The notes beneath the pieces are model-generated. The model was not told where the DNA came from and ran no database searches. It was given only the letters and a program-made list of their open reading frames with translations. 64,000 nt of DNA. Source: Sulfurovum sp. FS08-3 (GTDB taxonomy: Bacteria; Campylobacterota; Campylobacteria; Campylobacterales; Sulfurovaceae). How positions within the stretch are numbered: the stretch's first letter is position 1; each line of letters starts with the position of its first letter. A program made the translations under genes and the position numbers. The stretch is from NCBI GenBank assembly GCA_000830175.1, contig JQIS01000001.1:221482-285481 (forward strand). The letters run 5' to 3'. Positions 34,432-44,105 of the stretch are shown here, piece by piece.

Positions 34432-35976
34432 ATGATAGTGAATAGAAAGTTTTATCTTTTTGCCTCCATGTTTGCGACACTCTTGCTGTTGTGTGGTTTC
34501 TATTCTTCTGTGCATATCCATTATGGTGTTGGATTTTTGTTTTTGATAGTGTTGGTATTTTGGGGCGTAGTGCTTTATCAATGGTTTAGAGACCATAATG
34601 AGACACTCAAACTCAATCACATTCTTGATAAAAAAGTCAAAGCCCAAACCCAAAAGCTTGACCATCTCAACAATGAGCTTCAACGCTACAACAAAAAACT
34701 CTCCAATGTCATTGAAGGCTCCAATATGGGTTATTGGGATTGGGAGCTTGCAACCGATAAGTATTACGTCAATCAGCGTTGGTTGGAGATGTTAAAATTG
34801 CAACGAGGCAGTATCACCAATACTGTCAAAGATTTGCTCAATCGCCTCCATCCTATCGACAAATCGCACATTATGCCCAAAATCACACAAGCAATCGAAG
34901 AGGATGTGCATTTTAATGTAGAGTATCGCTTGATGGACAAAAATGGAGAGTATGTTTGGATCGAGGCATCGGGAGCGGTAATTGAACGGGACAAAGAGGG
35001 CAATGCCTTGCGTCTATCGGGAACGCATCAAGATATTAGCAAACGAAAAAGTTTGGAGCGTATCCGTAACAAAAACAGAGAGTATCTCAATATTCTCTTT
35101 GATAACAATCCCAACATTATCGTAGTGAGCAACGCCCATGAGATATTAAGTACAAATCATCAATTTTTTAGATACTTTCCTGAATTTAGTTCTATCAAAG
35201 AGTTTAAAAAGCACTACCGTTGTATTTGTGATCTTTTTGAATACGTAGAAGATAGTCACTTTTTGCACTCCTCAAAAGCCAACAATTGGATCAACGAAGC
35301 GATTGCCAACCCCGATAGCAAGGTGTTGATTCAATACAAAGAGAACCAATACTACTTCAAGGTGATTGCTAGTTTGGTTAAATTTGATGGGGAGTTGCTC
35401 TATATCGTCACCTTTACCGACATTACCCAGCAGCAACTTTTGCAAAAAAAGCTTGAAGAGATCTCTATTATCGACGAACTTACCAAGGTCTATAATCGTC
35501 GCCATTTTAATAGAGTATTCAAAGAGGAGTATGCCAAAGCCAAAGAGATGCAAACGAGTTTAAGTTTTGTAATGATGGATTTGGATAACTTCAAACTCTA
35601 CAACGACAACTACGGACACGACAAGGGGGATAATGTCCTTCAAAGCGTTGCCAATGCCTTTAAGGCTTCACTCAAACGCTCAGGTGATTATGTTTTTCGA
35701 TTGGGAGGAGAGGAGTTTGGTTTGCTCTTTAGAAATATTGATTACGCACACTCCATTGAGTATGCCAACAGTATGCGTCACAATGTAGCTCAATTAAATT
35801 TGGAGCATCTTCTCAATAAGCCTTACGACAAAGTAACACTCTCTTTGGGGCTTTGTTATGTCGATTTTGCCAGTGATGAGGTGGAGCTTAAAGATATTTA
35901 TCACTATGCCGACCAAGCCCTCTATGAGTCCAAAAGCAACGGCAGAAATGTAGTCTCTTCGTGGAGATTGGATTAA
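34432..35976 (+). CDS. membrane-anchored PAS-PAS-GGDEF diguanylate cyclase
   Basis: The 514-residue protein has two N-terminal transmembrane helices (about residues 5-25 and 30-52), a short coiled coil, a PAS_3-type domain (GYWDWELATDKYYV; its PAC end is SGTHQDISKRKSLE), a second PAS domain (about 215-335) and a C-terminal GGDEF domain with an intact active site RLGGEEFGLLF and DLDNFKLYNDNYGHDKGD. It should make cyclic di-GMP in response to a PAS-sensed signal. No RxxD inhibitory site was noticed just before GGEEF. No phosphodiesterase is adjacent. Confidence 0.9.
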   Translation: MIVNRKFYLFASMFATLLLLCGFYSSVHIHYGVGFLFLIVLVFWGVVLYQWFRDHNETLKLNHILDKKVKAQTQKLDHLNNELQRYNKKLSNVIEGSNMGYWDWELATDKYYVNQRWLEMLKLQRGSITNTVKDLLNRLHPIDKSHIMPKITQAIEEDVHFNVEYRLMDKNGEYVWIEASGAVIERDKEGNALRLSGTHQDISKRKSLERIRNKNREYLNILFDNNPNIIVVSNAHEILSTNHQFFRYFPEFSSIKEFKKHYRCICDLFEYVEDSHFLHSSKANNWINEAIANPDSKVLIQYKENQYYFKVIASLVKFDGELLYIVTFTDITQQQLLQKKLEEISIIDELTKVYNRRHFNRVFKEEYAKAKEMQTSLSFVMMDLDNFKLYNDNYGHDKGDNVLQSVANAFKASLKRSGDYVFRLGGEEFGLLFRNIDYAHSIEYANSMRHNVAQLNLEHLLNKPYDKVTLSLGLCYVDFASDEVELKDIYHYADQALYESKSNGRNVVSSWRLD

Positions 35977-35996
35977 ATAACCCATAAGGATAAACA

Positions 35997-36746
35997 ATGA
36001 ACGTTACCAAATACAGTGCCAACGGCAACGATTTTATACTCTATCACTCGCAAGAGAGAAAAGATAGAAGCAGTGAGGCAAAAAAGCTTTGCCATCGACA
36101 AAACGGCGTAGGAGCCGATGGATTGGTGGTGTTGCTTCCTCATCCTCAGTATGATTTTGAGTGGGATTTTTACAACTCCGATGGCTCTTACGCCTCAATG
36201 TGTGGCAATGCCTCACGAGCGGTAGCACATTACGCCCACGAAAAGGGAATATCCAGAGATAATGTTGCACAATTTCTCACAGGTGCGGGGGTCATTAACG
36301 CTACGATTAATGGAATGTATGTCATAAGTCAAATGACTGATCCAAAAATTCTGGATGAGGGTATCGAGGAGTATGGACAAACGTGGTGGCTTATCGATAC
36401 AGGTGTGCCACACCTCATTAGTATCCAAGACTCTATTGAGAGCTTTGATATTGCCATGGCAAGGGAGCTACGCTACAAATACAACGCCAATGTCAATATC
36501 GCCAAAATTGCAGGGAACGATATTTATGTACGCACCTACGAGCGAGGTGTAGAGGATGAGACGTTGGCGTGTGGCACGGGGATGGTAAGTGCGTTTGTGA
36601 GAGCCAAAAAAGAGGGTTTGGTGGATGATAGTATCCGAGCTTTGCCCAAAAGCGGTGATGAGCTTTATATCAAATACGAAGAGGGCAAATATCACTTTGG
36701 GGGCGAGGTTAAAAAAACCTTTGTAGCGGAGCTTTTCGATATTTAG
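35997..36746 (+). CDS. dapF: diaminopimelate epimerase
   Basis: DapF converts LL- to meso-diaminopimelate for lysine and peptidoglycan. The 249-residue protein has YSANGNDFILY, RQNGVGADGLVVL, FYNSDGSYASMCGNASRA (first catalytic Cys) and ERGVEDETLACGTGM (second catalytic Cys). The first motif has MCGNAS where MCGNG is commoner. It starts 20 bases after the cyclase stop. Confidence 0.94.
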   Translation: MNVTKYSANGNDFILYHSQERKDRSSEAKKLCHRQNGVGADGLVVLLPHPQYDFEWDFYNSDGSYASMCGNASRAVAHYAHEKGISRDNVAQFLTGAGVINATINGMYVISQMTDPKILDEGIEEYGQTWWLIDTGVPHLISIQDSIESFDIAMARELRYKYNANVNIAKIAGNDIYVRTYERGVEDETLACGTGMVSAFVRAKKEGLVDDSIRALPKSGDELYIKYEEGKYHFGGEVKKTFVAELFDI

Positions 36747-36751
36747 CAGGG

Positions 36752-36964
36752 CTAATTGGACGCTTTGTCCTTGCCTGTGCTTTTGCCACCATCTTCTTTG
36801 TCTTTTTGGGCATCGGCCTCAAGAGAATCCAAAATATCCTCTTCGATACTATCAATCTTCTCCATCTCACTGTTGGGTTTAGAGGTATCTGTGGCGTTAT
36901 TTTCGGCATAGATAGTGCTAAGGAGTAGCGTAGCGACTACAATAGATGGTATTAAACGTTTCAT
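36752..36964 (-). CDS. small secreted acidic protein
   Basis: The 70-residue protein has a Sec signal peptide (MKRLIPSIVVATLLLSTIYA) and a short, highly charged mature part. It overlaps the FtsB-like gene by 4 bases. In Campylobacter the same position after recA-eno-FtsB-like holds an AMIN-domain glycoprotein gene (Cj1670c). This could be a shortened equivalent, though no domain is visible here. Confidence 0.65.
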   Translation of the reverse strand: MKRLIPSIVVATLLLSTIYAENNATDTSKPNSEMEKIDSIEEDILDSLEADAQKDKEDGGKSTGKDKASN

Positions 36965-37233
36965 AAGTTATCCTTTGCTTCAAGTTGTTTTAGTTCAAAA
37001 TAGTTTTTTTGCAATCGTTTGTTTTCTTGCCTAAGTTTATAAACCTCTTGATGGAGTGAATGTTTCTTCTCTCTTAGTTCTACTAGGGTGTAGATTGAGT
37101 TTTTGCCAAAAAATACATTGGCAATATAAATCCCTAGCAGAATGGTGATAACAAATGATAACGCAATGTATTGAATAGATATTCCTGCTCTATACTCTAG
37201 CTGTTTTATCGAATCTATGAGCAAGTATCTCAT
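36961..37233 (-). CDS. FtsB/DivIC-like septum protein
   Basis: The 90-residue protein has one transmembrane helix (about residues 20-42) followed by a coiled coil (ELREKKHSLHQEVYKLRQEN), the architecture of FtsB/DivIC division proteins. It follows eno, as in Campylobacter. It probably joins the divisome through its coiled coil. Confidence 0.75.
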   Translation of the reverse strand: MRYLLIDSIKQLEYRAGISIQYIALSFVITILLGIYIANVFFGKNSIYTLVELREKKHSLHQEVYKLRQENKRLQKNYFELKQLEAKDNL

Positions 37234-37239
37234 CCAATG

Positions 37240-38553
<1,314 letters not shown>

Positions 38554-38586
38554 CTAAAAGCTCAATATTGCAACAACACTTTTGCG

Positions 38587-39621
38587 CTATTCATCTATCA
38601 CCATTTCGCCATCATCCATCATAAGCATTCCGCCAATGCCCAGTGACTCTTTGACTTTGGTTTGTATCTCTTTGGCTACTTGGGGGTTCTCTTTGAGGAA
38701 GACTTTAACGTTCTCTTTGCCTTGCCCCAGCTTGGTAGCCCCGTAGCTAAACCATGCACCGCTTTTGTCGATAATATCCATCTTCACGCCGTAATCGACC
38801 AATTCACCCTCTTTGGAGATTCCCTCACCAAACATAATATCAAATTCAGCTTGTCTAAAGGGAGGAGCGACTTTGTTTTTGACCACTTTGGCTTTGACCC
38901 TGTTTCCAATAGAGGACTCACCGCTTTTGAGCGTGGCAATACGACGCACATCAATACGCACCGAGGCGTAAAACTTCAACGCATTTCCTCCCGTGGTTGT
39001 CTCAGGTGAGCCGTATCCCATCATGCCAATTTTCATACGAATTTGATTGATAAAGATGACAGTGGTGTTGAGTTTGTGCAGTATCCCCGTGAGTTTTCGC
39101 AGAGCTTTACTCATAAGTCGTGCTTGTACGCCTACTTGCTGGTCGCCCATCTCTCCATCGATTTCGGATTTGGGAGTAAGTGCTGCTACGGAGTCGATAA
39201 CAATCAAATCCACCGCCCCACTGCGTGCAATCGTCTCCAAAATATCCAATGCTTGTTCACCAAAATCGGGTTGAGAGACAAGAAGATTTTCGACATCTAC
39301 TCCCAAATTTTTGGCGTACATCACATCCAAAGCGTGCTCGGCATCGATAAAAGCACACACTTTGCCCTCATCTTGAGCCGAAGCGATGGTTTGAAGCGCC
39401 AATGTCGTTTTGCCTGAGCTTTCTGGCCCGTAAATCTCTATCACACGCCCTATAGGAATGCCCCCAATGCCCAGTGCCATATCAAGTCCTAGCGAACCCG
39501 TACTAATGGACTCAATGGGCTCGATCTCTTTGTCTCCTAGACGTATCAAAGCCCCTTTTCCAAAGGTTTTGTCAATCTGTTTCATCGCCATCTCTAAGGC
39601 TTTGCGTTTACTCTCATCCAT
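38587..39621 (-). CDS. recA: recombinase RecA
   Basis: RecA polymerises on single-stranded DNA and drives homologous strand exchange. The 344-residue protein has Walker [11 protein letters not shown], the Walker B-type [13 protein letters not shown]-binding loop L1 ([12 protein letters not shown]) and the signature [15 protein letters not shown] minus-strand TATAAT lies at 39649-39654, 28 bases upstream. Campylobacterota generally lack LexA, and no LexA box was seen. Confidence 0.98.
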   Translation of the reverse strand: MDESKRKALEMAMKQIDKTFGKGALIRLGDKEIEPIESISTGSLGLDMALGIGGIPIGRVIEIYGPESSGKTTLALQTIASAQDEGKVCAFIDAEHALDVMYAKNLGVDVENLLVSQPDFGEQALDILETIARSGAVDLIVIDSVAALTPKSEIDGEMGDQQVGVQARLMSKALRKLTGILHKLNTTVIFINQIRMKIGMMGYGSPETTTGGNALKFYASVRIDVRRIATLKSGESSIGNRVKAKVVKNKVAPPFRQAEFDIMFGEGISKEGELVDYGVKMDIIDKSGAWFSYGATKLGQGKENVKVFLKENPQVAKEIQTKVKESLGIGGMLMMDDGEMVIDE

Positions 39622-39648
39622 CTTTTATACCTTAATTATGTTTTTGGT

Positions 39649-39723
39649 ATTATATAGCAACTTTTCTAAAATGGAGTAAAATATCTCAAATTGATACTCC
39701 ATTTAGTCAAGTTGGGTTATAAT
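39649..39723. promoter_or_regulatory. divergent recA-mqnD promoter region with inverted repeat
   Basis: The recA -10 (minus strand) is at 39649-39654 and the mqnD -10 (TATAAT) at 39718-39723. Between them AAATGGAGTA (39669-39678) and TACTCCATTT (39695-39704) form a perfect 10-bp inverted repeat with a 16-base spacer. It could be a regulator site acting on both promoters or an mRNA hairpin; no known box was recognised. Confidence 0.55.
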
Positions 39724-39749
39724 CTTGCTAAAAATTAGGAAAACCATTT

Positions 39750-40613
39750 ATGAAAAACATCTCTCTAGCCCACTCGCCCGATGCTGATGATATTTTTATG
39801 TATTATGCTATCAAATTTGGTTGGGTTGATACCAAAGATTACGCTATCTCCAACGAAGCTTTGGATATCGAAACGCTCAACGTTGAAGCCTTCAAAGGCA
39901 GTTACGATATGAGTGCTATTAGCTTTGGGGCTTATCCCTACATCAAAAACGACTACGCTTTGTTGCGTACAGCGGTGAGCTTTGGCAATGGATACGGCCC
40001 TAAACTTATCAAACCAAAAGGCAAAAAACTCAAACGCAACTTCAAAGTAGCCCTTAGCGGTAAATACACCACCAACGCTTTGCTTTTTAAGCTCTACTAC
40101 CCCCATGCTCGTATGAGCTATCGAAACTTTTTGGAGATCGAACAAGCCGTGCTGAGCGGTGAGGTCGATGCGGGGGTGCTTATCCATGAATCAATTTTGG
40201 ATTTTGATAAGAGCCTTGAGGTGGAAAAAGAGATATGGGATATTTGGGTGGAACTTGCAGGAGAAAATCTTCCGCTTCCGTTAGGAGGTATGGTCATTCG
40301 ACGAAGTCTGCCGCTCAATCGTGCCTTGGAACTTGAAGATATTTTGATAGAGGGAGTCAAGGTAGCCAACGAGAAAAAAGAGGAGTTGTGCCAAAGATTG
40401 CAAGAGGAGAAGCTGGTGCGTATCGGTGATAGTATGCTTGAAAAATATCTCGATATGTACGCCTCGGATGAGTCGATAGAGCTAAGTAGGCTACAACTCA
40501 AAGCACTCGATAGGCTCTACGCTATAGGATTTGAACAAGGCTTTTTTGATACACCACTCAAAACAGACGACTATCTACTCCCTAGAGAGTATGGGGTCGA
40601 TAGAAATTTATGA
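39750..40613 (+). CDS. mqnD: 1,4-dihydroxy-6-naphthoate synthase (futalosine menaquinone pathway)
   Basis: MqnD converts cyclic dehypoxanthine futalosine to 1,4-dihydroxy-6-naphthoate on the route to menaquinone. The 287-residue protein has the periplasmic-binding-protein-like fold with SLAHSPDADDIFMYYAIKFG, AISFGAYPYI, SGKYTTNALLFKLYYP and GVLIHESILDF, closest to MqnD rather than MqnA. Menaquinone is the respiratory quinone of Campylobacterota. AGGAAAA precedes the ATG. Confidence 0.88.
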   Translation: MKNISLAHSPDADDIFMYYAIKFGWVDTKDYAISNEALDIETLNVEAFKGSYDMSAISFGAYPYIKNDYALLRTAVSFGNGYGPKLIKPKGKKLKRNFKVALSGKYTTNALLFKLYYPHARMSYRNFLEIEQAVLSGEVDAGVLIHESILDFDKSLEVEKEIWDIWVELAGENLPLPLGGMVIRRSLPLNRALELEDILIEGVKVANEKKEELCQRLQEEKLVRIGDSMLEKYLDMYASDESIELSRLQLKALDRLYAIGFEQGFFDTPLKTDDYLLPREYGVDRNL

Positions 40614-40631
40614 TATAATGGCTTACCGTAG

Positions 40632-40714
40632 GTTTGGCACTGCCAAACGAGAGAGATTTGATATTTCGTAGCGATAGACAAAAGCCTATCAATACGTCAT
40701 TGCGAACAAAACAA
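40632..40714. repeat. REP-like hairpin plus truncated dispersed repeat
   Basis: GTTTGGCA-C-TGCCAAAC at 40632-40648 is a perfect 8-bp stem with a one-base centre, preceded by the GTAG tetranucleotide seen in REP sequences. Further along, 40695-40714 (CGTCATTGCGAACAAAACAA) is a partial copy of a dispersed element whose fuller copy is at 58897-58960. The hairpin could also end mqnD transcription, but no T run follows. Confidence 0.5.
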
Positions 40715-40724
40715 AGGAGTCTAA

Positions 40725-41270
40725 ATGGGGGCGATAGAGTATTACAGTTACGATGATTATGCACAGTGGAGAGGCGATTGGGAGCTAATTTACGGCTATC
40801 CTGTAGCTATGTCGCCCTCTCCTGTCATTACGCATCAAATGGTAGCGACACAGATAGTCATTGAGCTTAGCGATGCACTAGAGGAGTGCAAAGAGTGCAT
40901 GGTTTTGATGGAGCAAGATTGGAAGATTAGCGATGAAACCGTGGTGCGTCCCGATGTAGTAGTAATATGCAATGAGCCTCACGAGGAGTATATCACCAAA
41001 ACGCCCAAAATTGTAGTAGAGGTAGTCTCCAAAAGCTCTGCCAAACGGGATGAAACCACCAAATTTGAACTCTACGAAAAAGAAAAAGTACCCTATTACA
41101 TCATCGTCTATCCCCACGACCTCAAAGCCAAAATATATAAACTAGAGGATAAAAAATACTCCAAAGTAGCCGACTTTAGCGATGAGGTTGCCTATTTGGA
41201 TGAGCCAAACGAGTGCAAAACCCAGATTGATTTCGAGCGTGTTTTTAGAAGGTTGCGTAAAAAGGTTTAA
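40725..41270 (+). CDS. Uma2 family (DUF820) endonuclease-like protein, copy 1
   Basis: The 181-residue protein of the Uma2 family has a PD-(D/E)XK-type fold. Motifs: YDDYAQWRGDWELIYGYPVAM, HQMVATQIVIELSDAL, VVRPDVVVICNEPHEEY (acidic site), KIVVEVVSKSSAKRDETTKF (E-x-V plus Lys region). The true role of Uma2 proteins is not settled; they are frequent in mobile and multicopy contexts. A paralogue is at 44106. AAGGAG precedes the ATG. A small gene follows 4 bases later. Confidence 0.8.
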   Translation: MGAIEYYSYDDYAQWRGDWELIYGYPVAMSPSPVITHQMVATQIVIELSDALEECKECMVLMEQDWKISDETVVRPDVVVICNEPHEEYITKTPKIVVEVVSKSSAKRDETTKFELYEKEKVPYYIIVYPHDLKAKIYKLEDKKYSKVADFSDEVAYLDEPNECKTQIDFERVFRRLRKKV

Positions 41271-41274
41271 AGTG

Positions 41275-41583
41275 ATGGAAAAGTTGGATCGTATGCGTAA
41301 AGAGTGTTTTTGGGAGTATCGTTTGAGTGATGATGAAATCAGACGATTGGCAAAGAGTCCAAATGAAAGGGAGCAAAAATTTTTGTTTGAAAAAATTTTG
41401 CTTAATAGTTCCGTGATGTTTCGTGATCTTAAAATCTTTGATACGAAAAGATTAGAAGAGTTAATTGAGAGTTATCAACCACCCATATGCAATCACGACT
41501 ATGCCTTCAAACGCAAAAATATGGCAGAAGTTTACTTTTTAAATACGCCCTTATTGGTGGATGAGCTAAGATGGATAGTATAA
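41275..41583 (+). CDS. small protein of unknown function next to Uma2
   Basis: The 102-residue protein from ATG 41275 reads FWEYRLSDDEIRRLAKSP, EREQKFLFEKILLNS and FKRKNMAEVYFLNTPLLVD. It looks like a helical, accessory-type protein; similar short proteins often sit beside nucleotidyltransferases or nucleases as possible antitoxins, but I cannot name a family. A longer in-frame start inside the Uma2 gene is unlikely. It is probably co-transcribed with the Uma2 gene. Confidence 0.6.
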   Translation: MEKLDRMRKECFWEYRLSDDEIRRLAKSPNEREQKFLFEKILLNSSVMFRDLKIFDTKRLEELIESYQPPICNHDYAFKRKNMAEVYFLNTPLLVDELRWIV

Positions 41584-41632
41584 AGTCTGTAGCAAAAGTG
41601 TGTGACACGGTCACACCTACGGGTAGGTTATA

Positions 41633-42421
41633 ATGCAAACTAAATCCATAGATTTCTCCAAATATTCGAGCATTAAAGTAGGTTCTATTGCTGATGTGAT
41701 GGTCATTGAAAAAGGCGACACTATTCCCCAAGAGCCTTATATCATAGGCGGAGCCAACAATCTACTCCTCTCTCCCCATCCGCCCCCTCTTATGATGCTG
41801 GGCAAAGATTTTGACTCTATCAGTGTAGAGGGCAATGAACTCATCATAGGCGGAGCTACCAAAAGCGGACGCATTTTTAGCTTTGTCAAAAAGCACAATA
41901 TCGCAGGGTTGGAGTTTCTATCGCATTTGCCAGGTACTTTGGGGGGGCTTGTGGCGATGAATGCGGGACTCAAATCCTATGAGATATTTAATCTTTTAAA
42001 CTCCCTCACTATCATTAAGGGTGAAATCAAAACCTCATTGCCCAAAGATGCCATAAGGCACGGCTATCGCTATGCCTCGATGGATGGGGTGGTGATAGAG
42101 GCACGCTTTAAGCTTCGTGAGGGTTTTGATGCCTCGCTTGTAGAGCATTTTAGGGCTATGCGTGCCAATCAACCCCCGCAGCCTAGTGCAGGGTCGGTAT
42201 TTAAAAATCCCCAAGGCGACTACGCAGGGCGACTCATCGAAGCGGTAGGACTCAAAGGCAAAAGGGTAGGGGATATGGCATGGAGCAGTATTCACGCCAA
42301 CTTTTTGGTCAATCTAGGCAAAGGGAGATTTGAAGAGGCACTCTATCTCATCAATCTAGCCAAAGAGCGGGTCAAAGAAGAGTTTGAAATAGAGCTTAAA
42401 GAAGAAATTAAAATCCTTTAA
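41633..42421 (+). CDS. murB: UDP-N-acetylenolpyruvoylglucosamine reductase
   Basis: MurB is an FAD enzyme that makes UDP-MurNAc for peptidoglycan. The 262-residue protein is the short type. It has IIGGANNLLLSP, the FAD and active-site motifs LEFLSHLPGTLGGLVAMNAG, HGYRYAS, and PSAGSVFKNPQGDYAGRLIE, which carries the proton-donor Ser. The C-terminal Glu region is INLAKERVKEEFEIEL. It sits between two accessory stretches. Confidence 0.94.
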   Translation: MQTKSIDFSKYSSIKVGSIADVMVIEKGDTIPQEPYIIGGANNLLLSPHPPPLMMLGKDFDSISVEGNELIIGGATKSGRIFSFVKKHNIAGLEFLSHLPGTLGGLVAMNAGLKSYEIFNLLNSLTIIKGEIKTSLPKDAIRHGYRYASMDGVVIEARFKLREGFDASLVEHFRAMRANQPPQPSAGSVFKNPQGDYAGRLIEAVGLKGKRVGDMAWSSIHANFLVNLGKGRFEEALYLINLAKERVKEEFEIELKEEIKIL

Positions 42422-42520
42422 TTGGTTTAAAGTCGCTACATTTAAGTTTTTTTGGGTTTGTTTTAATTTTGCTATAAGCTAAAAGGTGTTAGAATTTTGA
42501 TTAGAAATCTCAGGAGTGGG

Positions 42521-42534
42521 ATTTCGCGCGAAAT
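42521..42534. promoter_or_regulatory. 14-bp perfect palindrome upstream of the surface protein
   Basis: ATTTCGCGCGAAAT is a perfect palindrome 27 bases before the start codon of the secreted protein gene, downstream of a TATAAG-type -10 near 42472. The CG-rich core stands out in AT-rich DNA. It could be an operator or a hairpin in the mRNA leader. Confidence 0.5.
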
Positions 42535-42561
42535 TAACTCAATTTAAACAAAAAGGATACA

Positions 42562-43929
42562 ATGATGAAAAAAATCATTACTTCAGCTGCAGTAGCAGTA
42601 GCTTTAACAACAGGTGCATTTGCAGGTGCTATTGCACTCAACGATCCAGCTGGTAAAATCACATTCAACAAAAATTTTATCTCTGCAGATACAAATGTCT
42701 CTAATTATGTAGCTGGTGTTGATATTAACTATACAACAGATGCTAAAATCGTAAAAGATAGTTCAGTTGTTTTCACGCTTAGTAATGGTGGTGCATTTAT
42801 GGGAACAGCCAACAAATGGACACTCGAAAGCAATGTAACTGGAAAAGTAGCAACAGGTCTATCGCTAAGCGATACCTCAAAGCTTGTTATGCAAGTTGAT
42901 TCAGCAGGTGATATGAATGCATCTCATGGTTTTCAATTGAAGTATAATGGTTCTACTGCTGCAATGAATATGATCAAGATTAAAAACGGTGCAACTGATG
43001 ATATTACTTTAAGCGTAGAAGCTACAACTGTTGCTGGTGGTGACAAAGTAGCAGTGGATGGTGCAAAAGTGGACAAACACCTTGTTATTGATTCATTGGA
43101 CAATGTATTCCCAACAGACACATTAACCTGTACTACAAAAACAGTAAACAGTGACGATAGAACAGTATTTAATGCAGGTACTGGAAATACAAAACAAGCT
43201 ACATGTACCTACGTCATTGCAGCTACGCCAACTATGGGTGATATTGACTACAATACATCTGACCTTAACTTGACACTCTCAGTAGATGGTATTGACTACG
43301 CTGAAGGTAACGTTACTATTACTGGAGGTAACCTTGCAGCTGAAACAGTTAATGGTGATACTATTATTGCAAAAGTTGCTAACGATGAAGTAAATGCTAC
43401 ATACAATCTTGTATTTGACCTTGACCTCACAACGGGTACACCACTTTTGGGTTCAAAAACACTTACTTTGACATCAGTAGTTGATTACAATACAGATACT
43501 GCTCTTGCTTCTAATAAAGTAACAAAACAAACAACACTAAAAAACAATGTTGATTCTATTAATTGGGAACTTACTACTTACAGTGCTGACCTTTTACAAA
43601 TTGGACACAACACAGCGACTGGTAAAAACACATTCATTACAATAGACAACAACGGCGATACTGCAACCAAAGCCTCTTTGATTGTATATCCAAAAGATGG
43701 AAGTGCTGCTATTACTTTGGCTGATTTTGTAGACGTACCTGCTAATGGTTCAGTTACTGTGAATGCTGCCACTATCTCTGCTGCAGCTAGCAATCAAAAC
43801 AACTTTAAGTTAAATGTTAGTATGCCAATTGATGCTAAAAAAGGTGATGTCATTGCATTCCAAGCTTTGAATAATGGTAAAACAATTATTAAAACTGTAG
43901 ATAACAACGACGACAACAACGGTAACTAA
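42562..43929 (+). CDS. secreted surface-layer-like protein with eight N-glycosylation sequons
   Basis: The 455-residue exported protein has a Sec signal peptide (cleavage probably after AFA, residue 21) and a beta-rich mature part high in Thr, Asn, Asp, Ala and Val, with only two Cys (190 and 215), probably one disulfide. It ends in an acidic tail (DNNDDNNGN). Eight sites fit the bacterial PglB sequon D/E-x-N-x-S/T: Asn 45, 56, 91, 119, 231, 236, 250 and 278. The codon pattern differs from its neighbours (regular GCA/GCT, GTA, ACA choices), which suits a highly expressed gene. AAAAGGATAC precedes the ATG. No family was recognised; S-layer or surface-coat protein is the best guess. Confidence 0.75.
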   Translation: MMKKIITSAAVAVALTTGAFAGAIALNDPAGKITFNKNFISADTNVSNYVAGVDINYTTDAKIVKDSSVVFTLSNGGAFMGTANKWTLESNVTGKVATGLSLSDTSKLVMQVDSAGDMNASHGFQLKYNGSTAAMNMIKIKNGATDDITLSVEATTVAGGDKVAVDGAKVDKHLVIDSLDNVFPTDTLTCTTKTVNSDDRTVFNAGTGNTKQATCTYVIAATPTMGDIDYNTSDLNLTLSVDGIDYAEGNVTITGGNLAAETVNGDTIIAKVANDEVNATYNLVFDLDLTTGTPLLGSKTLTLTSVVDYNTDTALASNKVTKQTTLKNNVDSINWELTTYSADLLQIGHNTATGKNTFITIDNNGDTATKASLIVYPKDGSAAITLADFVDVPANGSVTVNAATISAAASNQNNFKLNVSMPIDAKKGDVIAFQALNNGKTIIKTVDNNDDNNGN

Positions 43930-43940
43930 TCTTGTTTTTT

Positions 43941-43965
43941 TATCCCCCTCTCCCGAGGTGGGATA
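43941..43965. repeat. hairpin with CTCTCCCGAG core
   Basis: TATCCCCCT pairs with AGG-T-GGGATA around CTCCCG. The core CTCTCCCGAG is the same 10-mer found in the repeat arms at 23495 and 23660 and near 22665. A T run comes before, not after, the hairpin, so it is not a standard terminator for the gene to the left. Confidence 0.5.
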
Positions 43966-44034
43966 GATACTTCAAACCAACTCTCCATACAAAATTTTCA
44001 AACCAAACTCTTTTATAAACAACGACAAATAATA

Positions 44035-44069
44035 GATTACTTCGTCGCTTTGCTCCTCGCGTAATGACG
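44035..44069. repeat. dispersed palindromic element, copy 2
   Basis: This reads GATTACTTCGTCGCTTTG and then CTCCTCGCGTAATGAC, the inverse of the CGTCATTGCGAGGAGCGAAG-type dispersed repeat seen in many bacterial genomes. It is related to copies at 40695-40714 and 58897-58960 and lies just upstream of the second Uma2 gene. A TATAAT at 44080-44085 follows. Confidence 0.5.
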
Positions 44070-44105
44070 GGATTTGTGGTATAATATTCCAAAAAGGAGC
44101 AACCC

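Noticed and set aside
34378-34683. Minus-strand open frame over the start of the diguanylate cyclase
   Set aside because: No ribosome binding site or recognisable protein; the plus strand encodes membrane helices and a PAS-GGDEF protein.
39669-39704. Inverted repeat near recA considered as a LexA box
   Set aside because: It does not resemble known LexA sites, the spacer is too long, and the group lacks LexA.
43941-43965. Hairpin after the surface protein gene read as its terminator
   Set aside because: The T run is before the hairpin, not after it, and the core matches a dispersed repeat.
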